64,000 nucleotides of DNA. Source: Bradyrhizobium sp. 132 (GTDB lineage: Bacteria; Pseudomonadota; Alphaproteobacteria; Rhizobiales; Xanthobacteraceae). Positions 9,533 through 16,835 of the stretch are shown here, one piece after another. The notes below the pieces were generated by a model. It was given only the letters and a program-made list of their open reading frames with translations. It did not search any database and was not told where the DNA came from. The stretch is from NCBI RefSeq assembly GCF_023074185.1, contig NZ_JADPKY010000030.1, positions 124,001 through 188,000 on the forward strand, given 5' to 3'. The stretch's first letter is position 1; each line of letters starts with the position of its first letter. Made by a program: the position numbers and the translations under genes.

Positions 9533-10534
9533 TCAGTCCGCTCCGCGGGGCTCGTTCGGTAAGATAGCTCTAAACCATTCAACTGCAGGCCGCACGAGCT
9601 GCCATCCTCGCAGCCCAAGAACCTTCTTGCAGGCAAGAAACCACCAACGACGCGTTCTTCGAACGGTCGGATCAATACCGACCGCAAGTTTAGAAAGGCC
9701 TGCTGAGCTTTCTATCGCTCCTTCGTTGAAGGCAGTGCTTGCGCAACCGATCGCTTCAAGTGCCAACATGTGGTTCATCCAGGCACGAAGATCAGCAGCG
9801 TTGGTCAACCTGGCAGCACCATTAGTCAGGAAATGTTCAATCGCCGCCTTGCGTTGGAGCAGGTCTTGCTCCCGCGAAGGCTCGCTTGACATGTTGGCCG
9901 AGTGCGCTCGATACACGGCTTGATCAGCGGCAATGACCCCGACGTCGCCGTGCGCGGCGAGCCGGAACCACATTTCCATGTCAGAAGCGTAGGGTAAATC
10001 AGCTAAATACCCGCCCAATCTTTTCTGCAGGCTCGTACGAACCACTACTGTTGGTGATAGCACAATGTTTTTTGCGCCGCTAAGTGTAATGAAATCGAGG
10101 CCGGACAAAATGTTGGTTCTTGATCCCACGCCTGTTCTACGCCGCGAACGCTCCCCCTGTTGATCAAGAACAACCGCGCCGCCGAAGGTGAAAGCGACAG
10201 ACGGATGATCGTCCATCAGCTCGACCGATCTCGCAAGGGCCCCGGGCAACAGGTAATCGTCCGCGGACAGAAGAAGCATATAGTCGGCTCTCGCCCAGGC
10301 GATGCCTTCATTGGCGGTAGCAATGAGCCCTTGATTCGAGGTGTGCCTGCGATAATCCACCCGGGGATCGGAGCGGGCTAACTCTTCCGCAACTTCCACT
10401 GTATTGTCGGGCGACGCATCATCGATAATGAGCACGCGCAACTCGGGGCCGGATTGCGCCAAAACGCTCTCGACACACTCCCGCAGGAAGTGCCCATACC
10501 GGAAGCAGGGAACAACAATGTCTACGGAGCTCAT
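9533..10534 (-). CDS. Family 2 glycosyltransferase
   Basis: The 333-residue protein starts MSSVDIVVPCFRYG, the opening beta strand of a GT-A fold, and contains the nucleotide-sugar segment LIIDDASPDNT, the metal-binding SADDYLL (a DxD-like motif) and an EMWFRLAAHG region matching the ED acceptor motif of bacterial surface-glycan GT2 enzymes. I place the start at 10534, where a GGAGACAAGAA site precedes ATG. The frame continues upstream but that part belongs to the decayed gene described next. The product would add sugars to a surface polysaccharide, lipid or protein; no partner genes adjoin. Confidence 0.85.
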   Translation of the reverse strand: MSSVDIVVPCFRYGHFLRECVESVLAQSGPELRVLIIDDASPDNTVEVAEELARSDPRVDYRRHTSNQGLIATANEGIAWARADYMLLLSADDYLLPGALARSVELMDDHPSVAFTFGGAVVLDQQGERSRRRTGVGSRTNILSGLDFITLSGAKNIVLSPTVVVRTSLQKRLGGYLADLPYASDMEMWFRLAAHGDVGVIAADQAVYRAHSANMSSEPSREQDLLQRKAAIEHFLTNGAARLTNAADLRAWMNHMLALEAIGCASTAFNEGAIESSAGLSKLAVGIDPTVRRTRRWWFLACKKVLGLRGWQLVRPAVEWFRAILPNEPRGAD

Positions 10535-10734
10535 TTCTTGTCTCCACAGACCATCGCAAAGAGGGTCGAGGCCTAGGCTCCACTCTTGGCCGGGCGGAAT
10601 TGCCGTCGACATCCTTGAATAGAGCCAGCGAAGCTCGTGGCCTCTCGCCACGCGGCTTTGTCGTCTCGCAGTTCCTCCCCTTGCTCGTCCTTGCTGGACG
10701 CAACATTGTGGACGCGGAAGACGTACCTCGGCAT
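10535..10734 (-). pseudogene. Frameshifted DUF6894-like protein remnant
   Basis: On the minus strand three frames in succession match the usual DUF6894 pattern. The first gives MPRYVFRVHN followed by DEQGEELRDDKAAWREAT, the second gives LFKDVDGNSARP, and the third gives PPGQEWSLGLDP. Intact DUF6894 proteins carry these blocks in one frame over about 70-90 residues, so at least two indels have broken this copy. Its 3' end overlaps the ribosome site of the glycosyltransferase. The family assignment is from memory of the motif order and is therefore moderate. Confidence 0.55.
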
Positions 10735-11058
10735 GCTCCGGAAACGCCCGACGAAGCGCCTCCGTTCCAAAAGTCACATATGACACTTAGAACCGGCGGA
10801 GCGATACCGGAAGGCGAAGGCCACGGCAGCGGGAATTACGATACACCCAATTGACCCGACCCGCTTCAAGCCCGGCAAGCGCGGACCGAAGCCAGCGCAG
10901 TCTGACGGCGATGATTAAGTGCACTGTCATCGTAACCCAAAAGGTCATCATGCCCGGGCTTGTCCGGACGGGCTCGGCCATGACGTTGTGGAAGCTTCGG
11001 CGCCCATATGCGCTCTGTCCCGGGGAGAGGTAAACTACGCGTTCCGCTCCGCGATAAT
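10735..11058. other. Intergenic region containing a decayed palindromic repeat
   Basis: No credible gene lies here. At about 10946-10990 the sequence CATGCCCGGGCTTGTCC followed by GGACGGGCTCGGCCATGACG forms an imperfect hairpin that looks like a worn copy of the CATGGCCGGGCTTGTCCCGGCCATG type of dispersed repeat known from Bradyrhizobium relatives. Confidence 0.4.
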
Positions 11059-11829
11059 CTACCCGATCAGTTGCCTCGCGGACGCCGAGATCATCACCAG
11101 CCCGCCGGTGATCACCGCGACATCGAGGATCGCGGTGTGGATATGCACCGGCATCCGCTCGACGAAGGCTTTGGCGAGGAACGCGCCGGGGATCGCGATC
11201 CCGCCGATCAGCAGCGCAAAGGCGAGCACCCGCGCGGTGACCGCGCCGGCGAGGCCGAACACCGAAATCTTGATCAGACCGGTGCCAAGCGAGATCATCG
11301 CGTCGGTCGCGATCACGGCGGCGCCCTCGAGTCCCGCGGCCATCAGCAGCGAGAGCAGGATCACGCCGGAGCCCGAGGTGCCGCCGACCAGCACGCCGTA
11401 GCCGACGGAGCCGGCCGCAAGGCCGGTGTCGCCGATCCTGACCTGCCGACGACGGAGCATCCGGCGCAGTGGCACACTCAGGATCAGCATGGAGCCGATC
11501 ACCAGCGCAGCGCCGGCATTGGTCAGCCGGGTGTAGCCGTAGGCGCCGAGCGCCGTCGTCAGCGCCGCGCAGGCGAGCACGATCAGCGCGCGGCGGCGAT
11601 CGGCATAGCGGAGATAGGCGATCGCGCGGCTCGAATTGGTGAAGATCGCGGAGATCGCAATGATCGGCACCACCGGCTCGGCGCCGACCAGCGGCACGAG
11701 CACCAGCGGCATCAGAGCGCCGGTGCCGTAGCCGGCGAGACCACCGATGATCGAAGCAAACAACGCCATTAACGCGACCAGCAGAAGCTGAAAAATCGAG
11801 ATGTCGGCGAAGCCTGAGACGATGGTCAC
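11059..11829 (-). CDS. TauE/SafE-family membrane transporter
   Basis: This 256-residue protein has about eight hydrophobic segments and the glycine-rich repeats GGLAGYGTGALMPLVLVPL and VGYGVLVGGTSGSG that mark the two half-domains of the TauE/SafE (DUF81) family of anion or sulfite/sulfoacetate exporters. The start is GTG at 11829; the frame continues upstream only as a shadow of the cca gene. The GTGA overlap with the cca stop codon indicates coupled translation. The substrate cannot be determined from context, since the upstream operon genes are for RNA and nucleotide metabolism. Confidence 0.85.
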   Translation of the reverse strand: MTIVSGFADISIFQLLLVALMALFASIIGGLAGYGTGALMPLVLVPLVGAEPVVPIIAISAIFTNSSRAIAYLRYADRRRALIVLACAALTTALGAYGYTRLTNAGAALVIGSMLILSVPLRRMLRRRQVRIGDTGLAAGSVGYGVLVGGTSGSGVILLSLLMAAGLEGAAVIATDAMISLGTGLIKISVFGLAGAVTARVLAFALLIGGIAIPGAFLAKAFVERMPVHIHTAILDVAVITGGLVMISASARQLIG

Positions 11830-13082
11830 GTTTTCTCGTCGCGGCTGACGCGTGCCGCTGCTTGATCGGCGATGGAAGCGAGTGCGGTGTCCTCTAGGGG
11901 AAAATCCGCCGCAAGCCAAGCGTCCTCGGCGAGCGTCAACACATGCCCGAGCGCGGGTCCTTCCGCCATGCCGCGCGCGATGAAGTCGGCAGCTTTCAGC
12001 GGAAATTTCGGCGCAGTCCAGCGCTGCGGCAGCTCGGCGAGCACACGCCATCGCGACGAGCCGACCTGATCGCCGCCTCGCGCCCAGCCAAGCAACACGC
12101 GATCGTGATAGCGCTCCGCACCGAGCCGGTAGAGCAGCCGCCGCGCATCGGCTTCGTCCTTGATCGCCAGGCGCCACCAGCGGTGCCCCATCGAATCCAG
12201 CGCCTTGGTTTCCGCATTGGAGAGTCTCAAGCGCGCGGCGACGCGTTTTGCATCTTCAGTCACGGCGACCGTCAGCGCAGCGAGCCGCCGCGTTGCGCTG
12301 GCAGCGAGGCCGAGCTCACGCTCGATCGCGATCATCGCCGAGAGCGGCCCGGTGTAGGCGACGCCGCCGGTCAGCGCTTGCAGCAATCCGCCATCTGCCA
12401 TCGCAAGCGCGGCGGCAGACGCGCCGCGAGCGACCAGCAGCTTCAGCATCTCCATGCGCAGCCGCTCGGCCGACAGGCTCGCAAGGCCCGCGCGTCCCCG
12501 GATGCAGGCGAGATAGCCGTCGCGGTCGGGATCGCCGGCGCCGAACGCGGCGTGGATGCGGAAGAAACGCAGGATGCGCAGGAAATCCTCGGCGATCCGT
12601 TGGTCGGGATCACCGATAAAGCGCACGCGCCGCGCGGCCGCATCCGCGACGCCTCCGACGTAATCGTAGACAACGCCATCAGCATCGGCCGACAGCCCGT
12701 TCATCGTGAAGTCGCGCCGCTCGGCGTCCTTGACCCAGTCGCGGCCGAACGCAACCTTGGCCTTGCGGCCGAAGGTCTCGGTGTCCTCGCGCAGCGTCGT
12801 GACTTCGTATGGCTGGTTGTCGATGACGAGCGTGACGGTGCCGTGGTCGATGCCGGTCGGCACGCTCTTGATGCCGGCACTCTTGGCGCGCCGCACCACC
12901 TCGTGCGGGAGCGCCGTGGTCGCGATGTCGATATCACCGGGCACGAGACCGAGCAGCGCGTTGCGCACGGCGCCGCCGACCACCCGCGCCTCCTCGCCAT
13001 CCGCGTTGAGCAGCTCCAGGACGCGCGCAGTCCCTCCCGAAATCAGCCAGGGCGCATCGGCGAGCATGGGCTCCGCGCTCAT
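11826..13082 (-). CDS. cca: CCA tRNA nucleotidyltransferase
   Basis: This 418-residue class II nucleotidyltransferase would add or repair the 3'-CCA of tRNAs. It shows the GGAVRNALLG head motif, the catalytic DIDIATTALP aspartates, the RRDFTMNGLSAD segment, and the EDFLRILRFFRIHA helix of the poly(A) polymerase family head domain. A helical body follows. The ATG at 13082 starts MSAEPMLADAPW; upstream codons lack similarity. It sits in a compact reverse operon between the small DUF6111 gene and the TauE/SafE gene. Narrower-specificity A-adding or CC-adding variants cannot be excluded by eye. Confidence 0.92.
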   Translation of the reverse strand: MSAEPMLADAPWLISGGTARVLELLNADGEEARVVGGAVRNALLGLVPGDIDIATTALPHEVVRRAKSAGIKSVPTGIDHGTVTLVIDNQPYEVTTLREDTETFGRKAKVAFGRDWVKDAERRDFTMNGLSADADGVVYDYVGGVADAAARRVRFIGDPDQRIAEDFLRILRFFRIHAAFGAGDPDRDGYLACIRGRAGLASLSAERLRMEMLKLLVARGASAAALAMADGGLLQALTGGVAYTGPLSAMIAIERELGLAASATRRLAALTVAVTEDAKRVAARLRLSNAETKALDSMGHRWWRLAIKDEADARRLLYRLGAERYHDRVLLGWARGGDQVGSSRWRVLAELPQRWTAPKFPLKAADFIARGMAEGPALGHVLTLAEDAWLAADFPLEDTALASIADQAAARVSRDEKT

Positions 13083-13092
13083 CGGCCGGCCC

Positions 13093-13356
13093 CTATCTTT
13101 CCACGCCCGGCACGAGCTTGCCGTTTTCGACATGGGCGGGGACATACGTCGAATCCGGAGCCGCGCCGGAGAAATGCGCAAACCCGATCAGCCCCGCGAT
13201 CACCAGCACGAGTGCCGCCAGCATGAGACGCGCGACGATGGTGATCGGCCAGGACGATTGCACGAACAGCCCGGAACGGCTGGCGGCCAGGAACAGCGCA
13301 TAGACGGCGAAGGGAACGAGGAAAATTCCGATCTCGGTCAGAACTGGACGGATCAT
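13093..13356 (-). CDS. DUF6111-like small membrane protein
   Basis: The 87-residue product has two predicted membrane spans (IGIFLVPFAVYALFLAA and ARLMLAALVLVIAGLIGF) followed by a short polar tail ending in YVPAHVENGKLVPGVE. This layout matches the DUF6111 family, found beside cca and NUDIX genes in related bacteria; no function is known. Its start overlaps the NUDIX stop by four bases (ATGA). Confidence 0.8.
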   Translation of the reverse strand: MIRPVLTEIGIFLVPFAVYALFLAASRSGLFVQSSWPITIVARLMLAALVLVIAGLIGFAHFSGAAPDSTYVPAHVENGKLVPGVER

Positions 13357-14024
13357 GATGAATAGATCCGCTCGTAAAGCACACGCAGCATTCCGGCCGT
13401 CGCCCCCCAGATGTAGCGTTCCGCAAACGGCATCGCGTAGTAGGATCGCTCCATGCCGCGGAATTCCTTGCTGTGCACCTGGTGGTTGGCCGGGTTCATC
13501 AGGAAGGATAGCGGCACTTCGAACGCATCATCAACCTCGGAATGGTTGATCGTCAGCTCAAAACCCGGCCGCACCCGGGCTACCGTCGGCAGGATGCGGA
13601 AGCCGAACGCGGTGCCGTAGAGATCGAGATAGCCGATCGGCTCGACGAAGTCGCGCGACAGCCCGATCTCCTCCTCCGCCTCGCGCAGCGCCGCATCGAG
13701 CGGCGAGGAGTCGGTCGCGTCGATCTTGCCGCCGGGAAAGGCAATCTGGCCCGCATGGTCGTTCAGATGCGCCGAGCGCTGCGTCAGCAGGATGGTCGGC
13801 TCGGGATGATCGACCACCGCGATCAAAACCGCCGCCGGCCGCACCGGCTGCTCACGCGCGATGATCTCGAGCATCTTGTCGGTGCCGGGATCGCCCGAGG
13901 CCGGAATGATGTTGGGATCGAACAGGCCGGGCGGCACGTCGAAGCCTAATCGCGCCTTGGAGCGGGCGAAAAAATCGGCCGCTCCGAACGTGGCGGGATC
14001 GGTCTTCAGGATAGGCTTGTTCAA
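13353..14024 (-). CDS. NUDIX hydrolase, CoA pyrophosphatase type
   Basis: The 223-residue protein contains a NUDIX box beginning FPGGKIDATDSSPLDAALRE and ending EAEEEIGL, with the REAxEExG core residues that bind the metal. Upstream is the VLLTQRSAHLNDHAGQIAFPGG segment characteristic of the CoA pyrophosphatase (NudL/YeaB) subgroup, which cleaves CoA to phosphopantetheine and 3',5'-ADP. It overlaps both neighbours by four bases, within a tight operon. Other nucleotide diphosphates are possible substrates. Confidence 0.88.
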   Translation of the reverse strand: MNKPILKTDPATFGAADFFARSKARLGFDVPPGLFDPNIIPASGDPGTDKMLEIIAREQPVRPAAVLIAVVDHPEPTILLTQRSAHLNDHAGQIAFPGGKIDATDSSPLDAALREAEEEIGLSRDFVEPIGYLDLYGTAFGFRILPTVARVRPGFELTINHSEVDDAFEVPLSFLMNPANHQVHSKEFRGMERSYYAMPFAERYIWGATAGMLRVLYERIYSS

Positions 14025-14632
14025 AGCGCGGCCCTCACCTGCTCCGCATCGGCCATGGCGAAGAATTCGCCGGCCGATTCGACGCCGAACATCGGCTGGC
14101 CATCGACCATCCGCTCCTCACCCATGTCAACCAGATCGTAATAGAGCGCGCGGGTGACCTTGGCCCAGAGTTCGGCGCGGACATGCAGATAGGGCGTCAG
14201 TCCGCCGCCCTCGCCCCGTTCGAAGCGCAGCCGGTGCGCCGCATCGCAGGTGACCCAGTCGTCGACATTGGTGCGGAAGCGGAGCACGCGGTGGTTGTCC
14301 TCGCCGTCCTTCTGCATTTCGACCGCCATGAACGGCGCGTCGTCGACGCGAATGCCGACCTTCTCCACCGGCGTGACGAGGAAATGCTTGTCGCCTTCAC
14401 GCTTGAGGATGGTCGAGAACAGGCGGACCAGCGCGTGGCGGCCGATTGGCGTCCCCATGTAGTACCAAGTGCCATCGGAAGCGATTCGAATGTCGAGATC
14501 GCCACAAAACGGCGGATTCCACAGATGCACCGGAGGCAGGCCCTTTTTGACGCCTTCGGCATCGGCAGCACTTTTGGCGGCGGCAGTCAGCCCCTCAAGA
14601 CCGCGATCGGCGCTCTGCCCTTGGTTCGCCAT
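14021..14632 (-). CDS. DUF1285 family protein
   Basis: This protein of about 203 residues matches DUF1285: conserved blocks are LWNPPFCGDLDIRIASDGTW, YMGTPIGR, LVRLFSTILKREGD, and FLVTPVEKVGI. It is the first gene of the reverse operon with the NUDIX hydrolase, DUF6111, cca and TauE/SafE genes. I favour the ATG at 14632, with AGGG seven bases upstream; an earlier ATG at 14653 has no ribosome site but would add seven residues. Members are cytoplasmic and of unknown function. Confidence 0.85.
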   Translation of the reverse strand: MANQGQSADRGLEGLTAAAKSAADAEGVKKGLPPVHLWNPPFCGDLDIRIASDGTWYYMGTPIGRHALVRLFSTILKREGDKHFLVTPVEKVGIRVDDAPFMAVEMQKDGEDNHRVLRFRTNVDDWVTCDAAHRLRFERGEGGGLTPYLHVRAELWAKVTRALYYDLVDMGEERMVDGQPMFGVESAGEFFAMADAEQVRAAL

Positions 14633-14892
14633 GGTTTGCCCTGACTCTGTCATTTGGCACGTTTGCTGCAGGTCTGAATTGTAAGTCTACGTCGTCTGTC
14701 GGTGCACGGTTCCACTCCGGATCAGTCCGGTGTGGAGGTCTCCACTTCGTGATGCCCTACATAGCCCTAAGCCGATAAGGTGGGGATAGGTTAATTCAAC
14801 GAATACATGGCCTTCCTGCAAGTCTAGCATAGGGCCCATGTGATGACATGACGACGCAAGCGAGCCGCATGGCAGGCTGAAGGAGCTAACGG

Positions 14893-15891
14893 ATGGCGGA
14901 GAGTGTCGAGAAGCTCGAAGACGGAGTAGTCCGTTCGGCCGAGCAGGTGTCGAGCCAGATTCGCGCGGCAAAGGATGCGATCGCGTCCGTCATCTTCGGC
15001 CAGGACCGCGTGATCGAGAACACGCTGGTCACCATCCTCTCCGGCGGCCATGCGCTGTTGATCGGCGTCCCCGGTCTCGCCAAGACGAAGCTGGTCGAGA
15101 CGCTCGGCATCACGCTCGGCCTCGATGCCAAGCGCATCCAGTTCACGCCCGACCTGATGCCGTCGGACATTCTCGGCGCCGAAGTGCTCGACGAAAGCAC
15201 CAGCGGCAAGCGTGCCTTCCGCTTCATCTCCGGCCCCGTGTTCGCGCAATTGCTGATGGCCGACGAGATCAACCGCGCCAGCCCGCGCACGCAGTCGGCG
15301 CTGCTGCAGGCGATGCAGGAGCAGCACATCACCGTGGCCGGCGCGCGCCACGATCTGCCGAAGCCGTTCCATGTGCTCGCCACGCAAAATCCGCTGGAGC
15401 AGGAAGGCACCTACCCGCTGCCGGAAGCGCAGCTCGACCGTTTCCTGATGGAGATCGACGTCGACTATCCCGATCGCGACGCCGAGCGCCGTATCCTATT
15501 CGAGACCACCGGCGCGGAAGAGACACTGGCCAGGGGATCGATGACCGCGGACGCGCTGATCACCGCACAGCGGCTGATCCGGCGCCTGCCGGTCGGCGAT
15601 TCCGTGGTCGAGGCGATCCTGTCGCTGGTCCGTTCGGCCCGTCCGGGTCCGGAGAGCGGCGAGACCGGCAAGTTCATCGCCTGGGGACCGGGCCCGCGCG
15701 CCAGCCAATCGCTGATGCTCGCGGTGCGCGCACGCGCGCTGATCGACGGGCGCCTCGCGCCCTCGATCGACGACGTGCTCGACCTCGCCGAGCCCGTGCT
15801 GAAGCACCGCATGGCGCTGACATTCCAGGCGCGCGCCGAAGGCCGCACGATTCCGGACGTGATCCGGCAATTGAAAACACGGATCGGTTGA
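14893..15891 (+). CDS. MoxR-family AAA+ ATPase
   Basis: The 332-residue protein is a MoxR AAA+ ATPase, a chaperone-like class that works with VWA-domain proteins to mature or activate partners. Walker A is GVPGLAKTK, Walker B is LMADEINRASPRTQ, and sensor 1 lies in VLATQNPLEQEGTYPLPEAQLDRF. An AAGGAG site precedes the ATG. Its stop overlaps the start of the next gene (TGATG), and DUF58, DUF4159 and VWA-like genes follow in order, the standard MoxR gene neighbourhood. Confidence 0.93.
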   Translation: MAESVEKLEDGVVRSAEQVSSQIRAAKDAIASVIFGQDRVIENTLVTILSGGHALLIGVPGLAKTKLVETLGITLGLDAKRIQFTPDLMPSDILGAEVLDESTSGKRAFRFISGPVFAQLLMADEINRASPRTQSALLQAMQEQHITVAGARHDLPKPFHVLATQNPLEQEGTYPLPEAQLDRFLMEIDVDYPDRDAERRILFETTGAEETLARGSMTADALITAQRLIRRLPVGDSVVEAILSLVRSARPGPESGETGKFIAWGPGPRASQSLMLAVRARALIDGRLAPSIDDVLDLAEPVLKHRMALTFQARAEGRTIPDVIRQLKTRIG

Positions 15892-16835
15892 TGGCCGCAG
15901 AGAACGGGCAAGCAGCGAAGGAGATCATCGCGATCCGACGTGCCGATGGCGAAAGCCGCACGCTCGCCGCTTCGCTGCCGCGCCTGGTGCTCGAGGCCCG
16001 CCGTATCGCCGCCAACGTCATTCACGGTCTGCACGGCCGACGGCGCGCAGGCGCCGGCGAAAATTTCTGGCAGTACCGCCGCTTCGTCTCCGGCGAGCCG
16101 GCGCAGAACGTCGACTGGCGGCGCTCGGCGCGTGACGATCATCTCTATGTCCGCGAGCTTGAATGGGAAGCCTCGCACACGGTCTGGATCTGGCCCGACC
16201 GCTCCCCCTCGATGGCCTTCGCCTCGAAGACTGCGCGCGAATCCAAGCTCGAGCGGACGCTGATCGTCGCCTTCGCGCTGGCCGAGCTGCTCGTCTCCGG
16301 CGGCGAACGTGTCGGCATTCCCGGGCTGATGACACCGACCGCGAGCCGCAGCGTCATCGACAAGATGGCGCAGGCGATGATGCATGACGATGCCGACCGG
16401 CTGAGCCTGCCGCCGTCCTTCGTGCCCGCGGCGCTGGCCGAGACGATCGTGCTGTCGGATTTCTGGTCGCCTATCTTCGAGATCGGGACGACGCTCGCGG
16501 GCCTGTCCGGCTCCGGCGCCCATGGCATGCTGGTGCAGATCGTCGATCCCGCCGAAGAGTCGTTTCCTTATTCCGGACGCGTCGAGTTTGTCGAGCCCGA
16601 AGGGTTCGGCGTGATCACCGCCGGCCGCGCCGAGAGCTGGGCGCAGGATTACACCGCGCGGCTCGCGCTGCACCGCGACCAGATCCGCGCCGAGACCAAC
16701 AAGCTCGATTGGCTGTTCACGACGCACGCGACCGACCGCTCCGCCGCTGAGCTCTTGCTGTTCCTGCATGCCGGCATGCAGGTAAGCAAGTCGGGCGCCC
16801 GCACCACGACCATCAAGGCGGGGCCCGCCGCATGA
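15891..16835 (+). CDS. DUF58 domain-containing protein
   Basis: The 314-residue protein carries the DUF58 signature, with GRRRAGAGENFWQYRRF, DWRRSARDDHLYVRELEWE and WIWPDRSPSMAF. DUF58 proteins are VWA-like partners of MoxR ATPases. The start at 15891 overlaps the MoxR stop by one base, and the end overlaps the next gene by four, so the cluster is translated as a unit. No signal peptide or membrane span is seen, so this copy is probably cytoplasmic and contacts the membrane partners encoded downstream. Confidence 0.9.
   Translation: MAAENGQAAKEIIAIRRADGESRTLAASLPRLVLEARRIAANVIHGLHGRRRAGAGENFWQYRRFVSGEPAQNVDWRRSARDDHLYVRELEWEASHTVWIWPDRSPSMAFASKTARESKLERTLIVAFALAELLVSGGERVGIPGLMTPTASRSVIDKMAQAMMHDDADRLSLPPSFVPAALAETIVLSDFWSPIFEIGTTLAGLSGSGAHGMLVQIVDPAEESFPYSGRVEFVEPEGFGVITAGRAESWAQDYTARLALHRDQIRAETNKLDWLFTTHATDRSAAELLLFLHAGMQVSKSGARTTTIKAGPAA

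Noticed and set aside
11943..13226. Long plus-strand open frame of 427 codons over cca
   Set aside because: It lies antisense to the well-supported cca gene, its product is rich in Arg, Ala and Gly with no domain, and such shadows are common in high-GC DNA.
14654..14892. A possible small gene or tRNA upstream of moxR
   Set aside because: No cloverleaf can be drawn and the 94-codon minus-strand frame lacks a ribosome site and coding-type composition.
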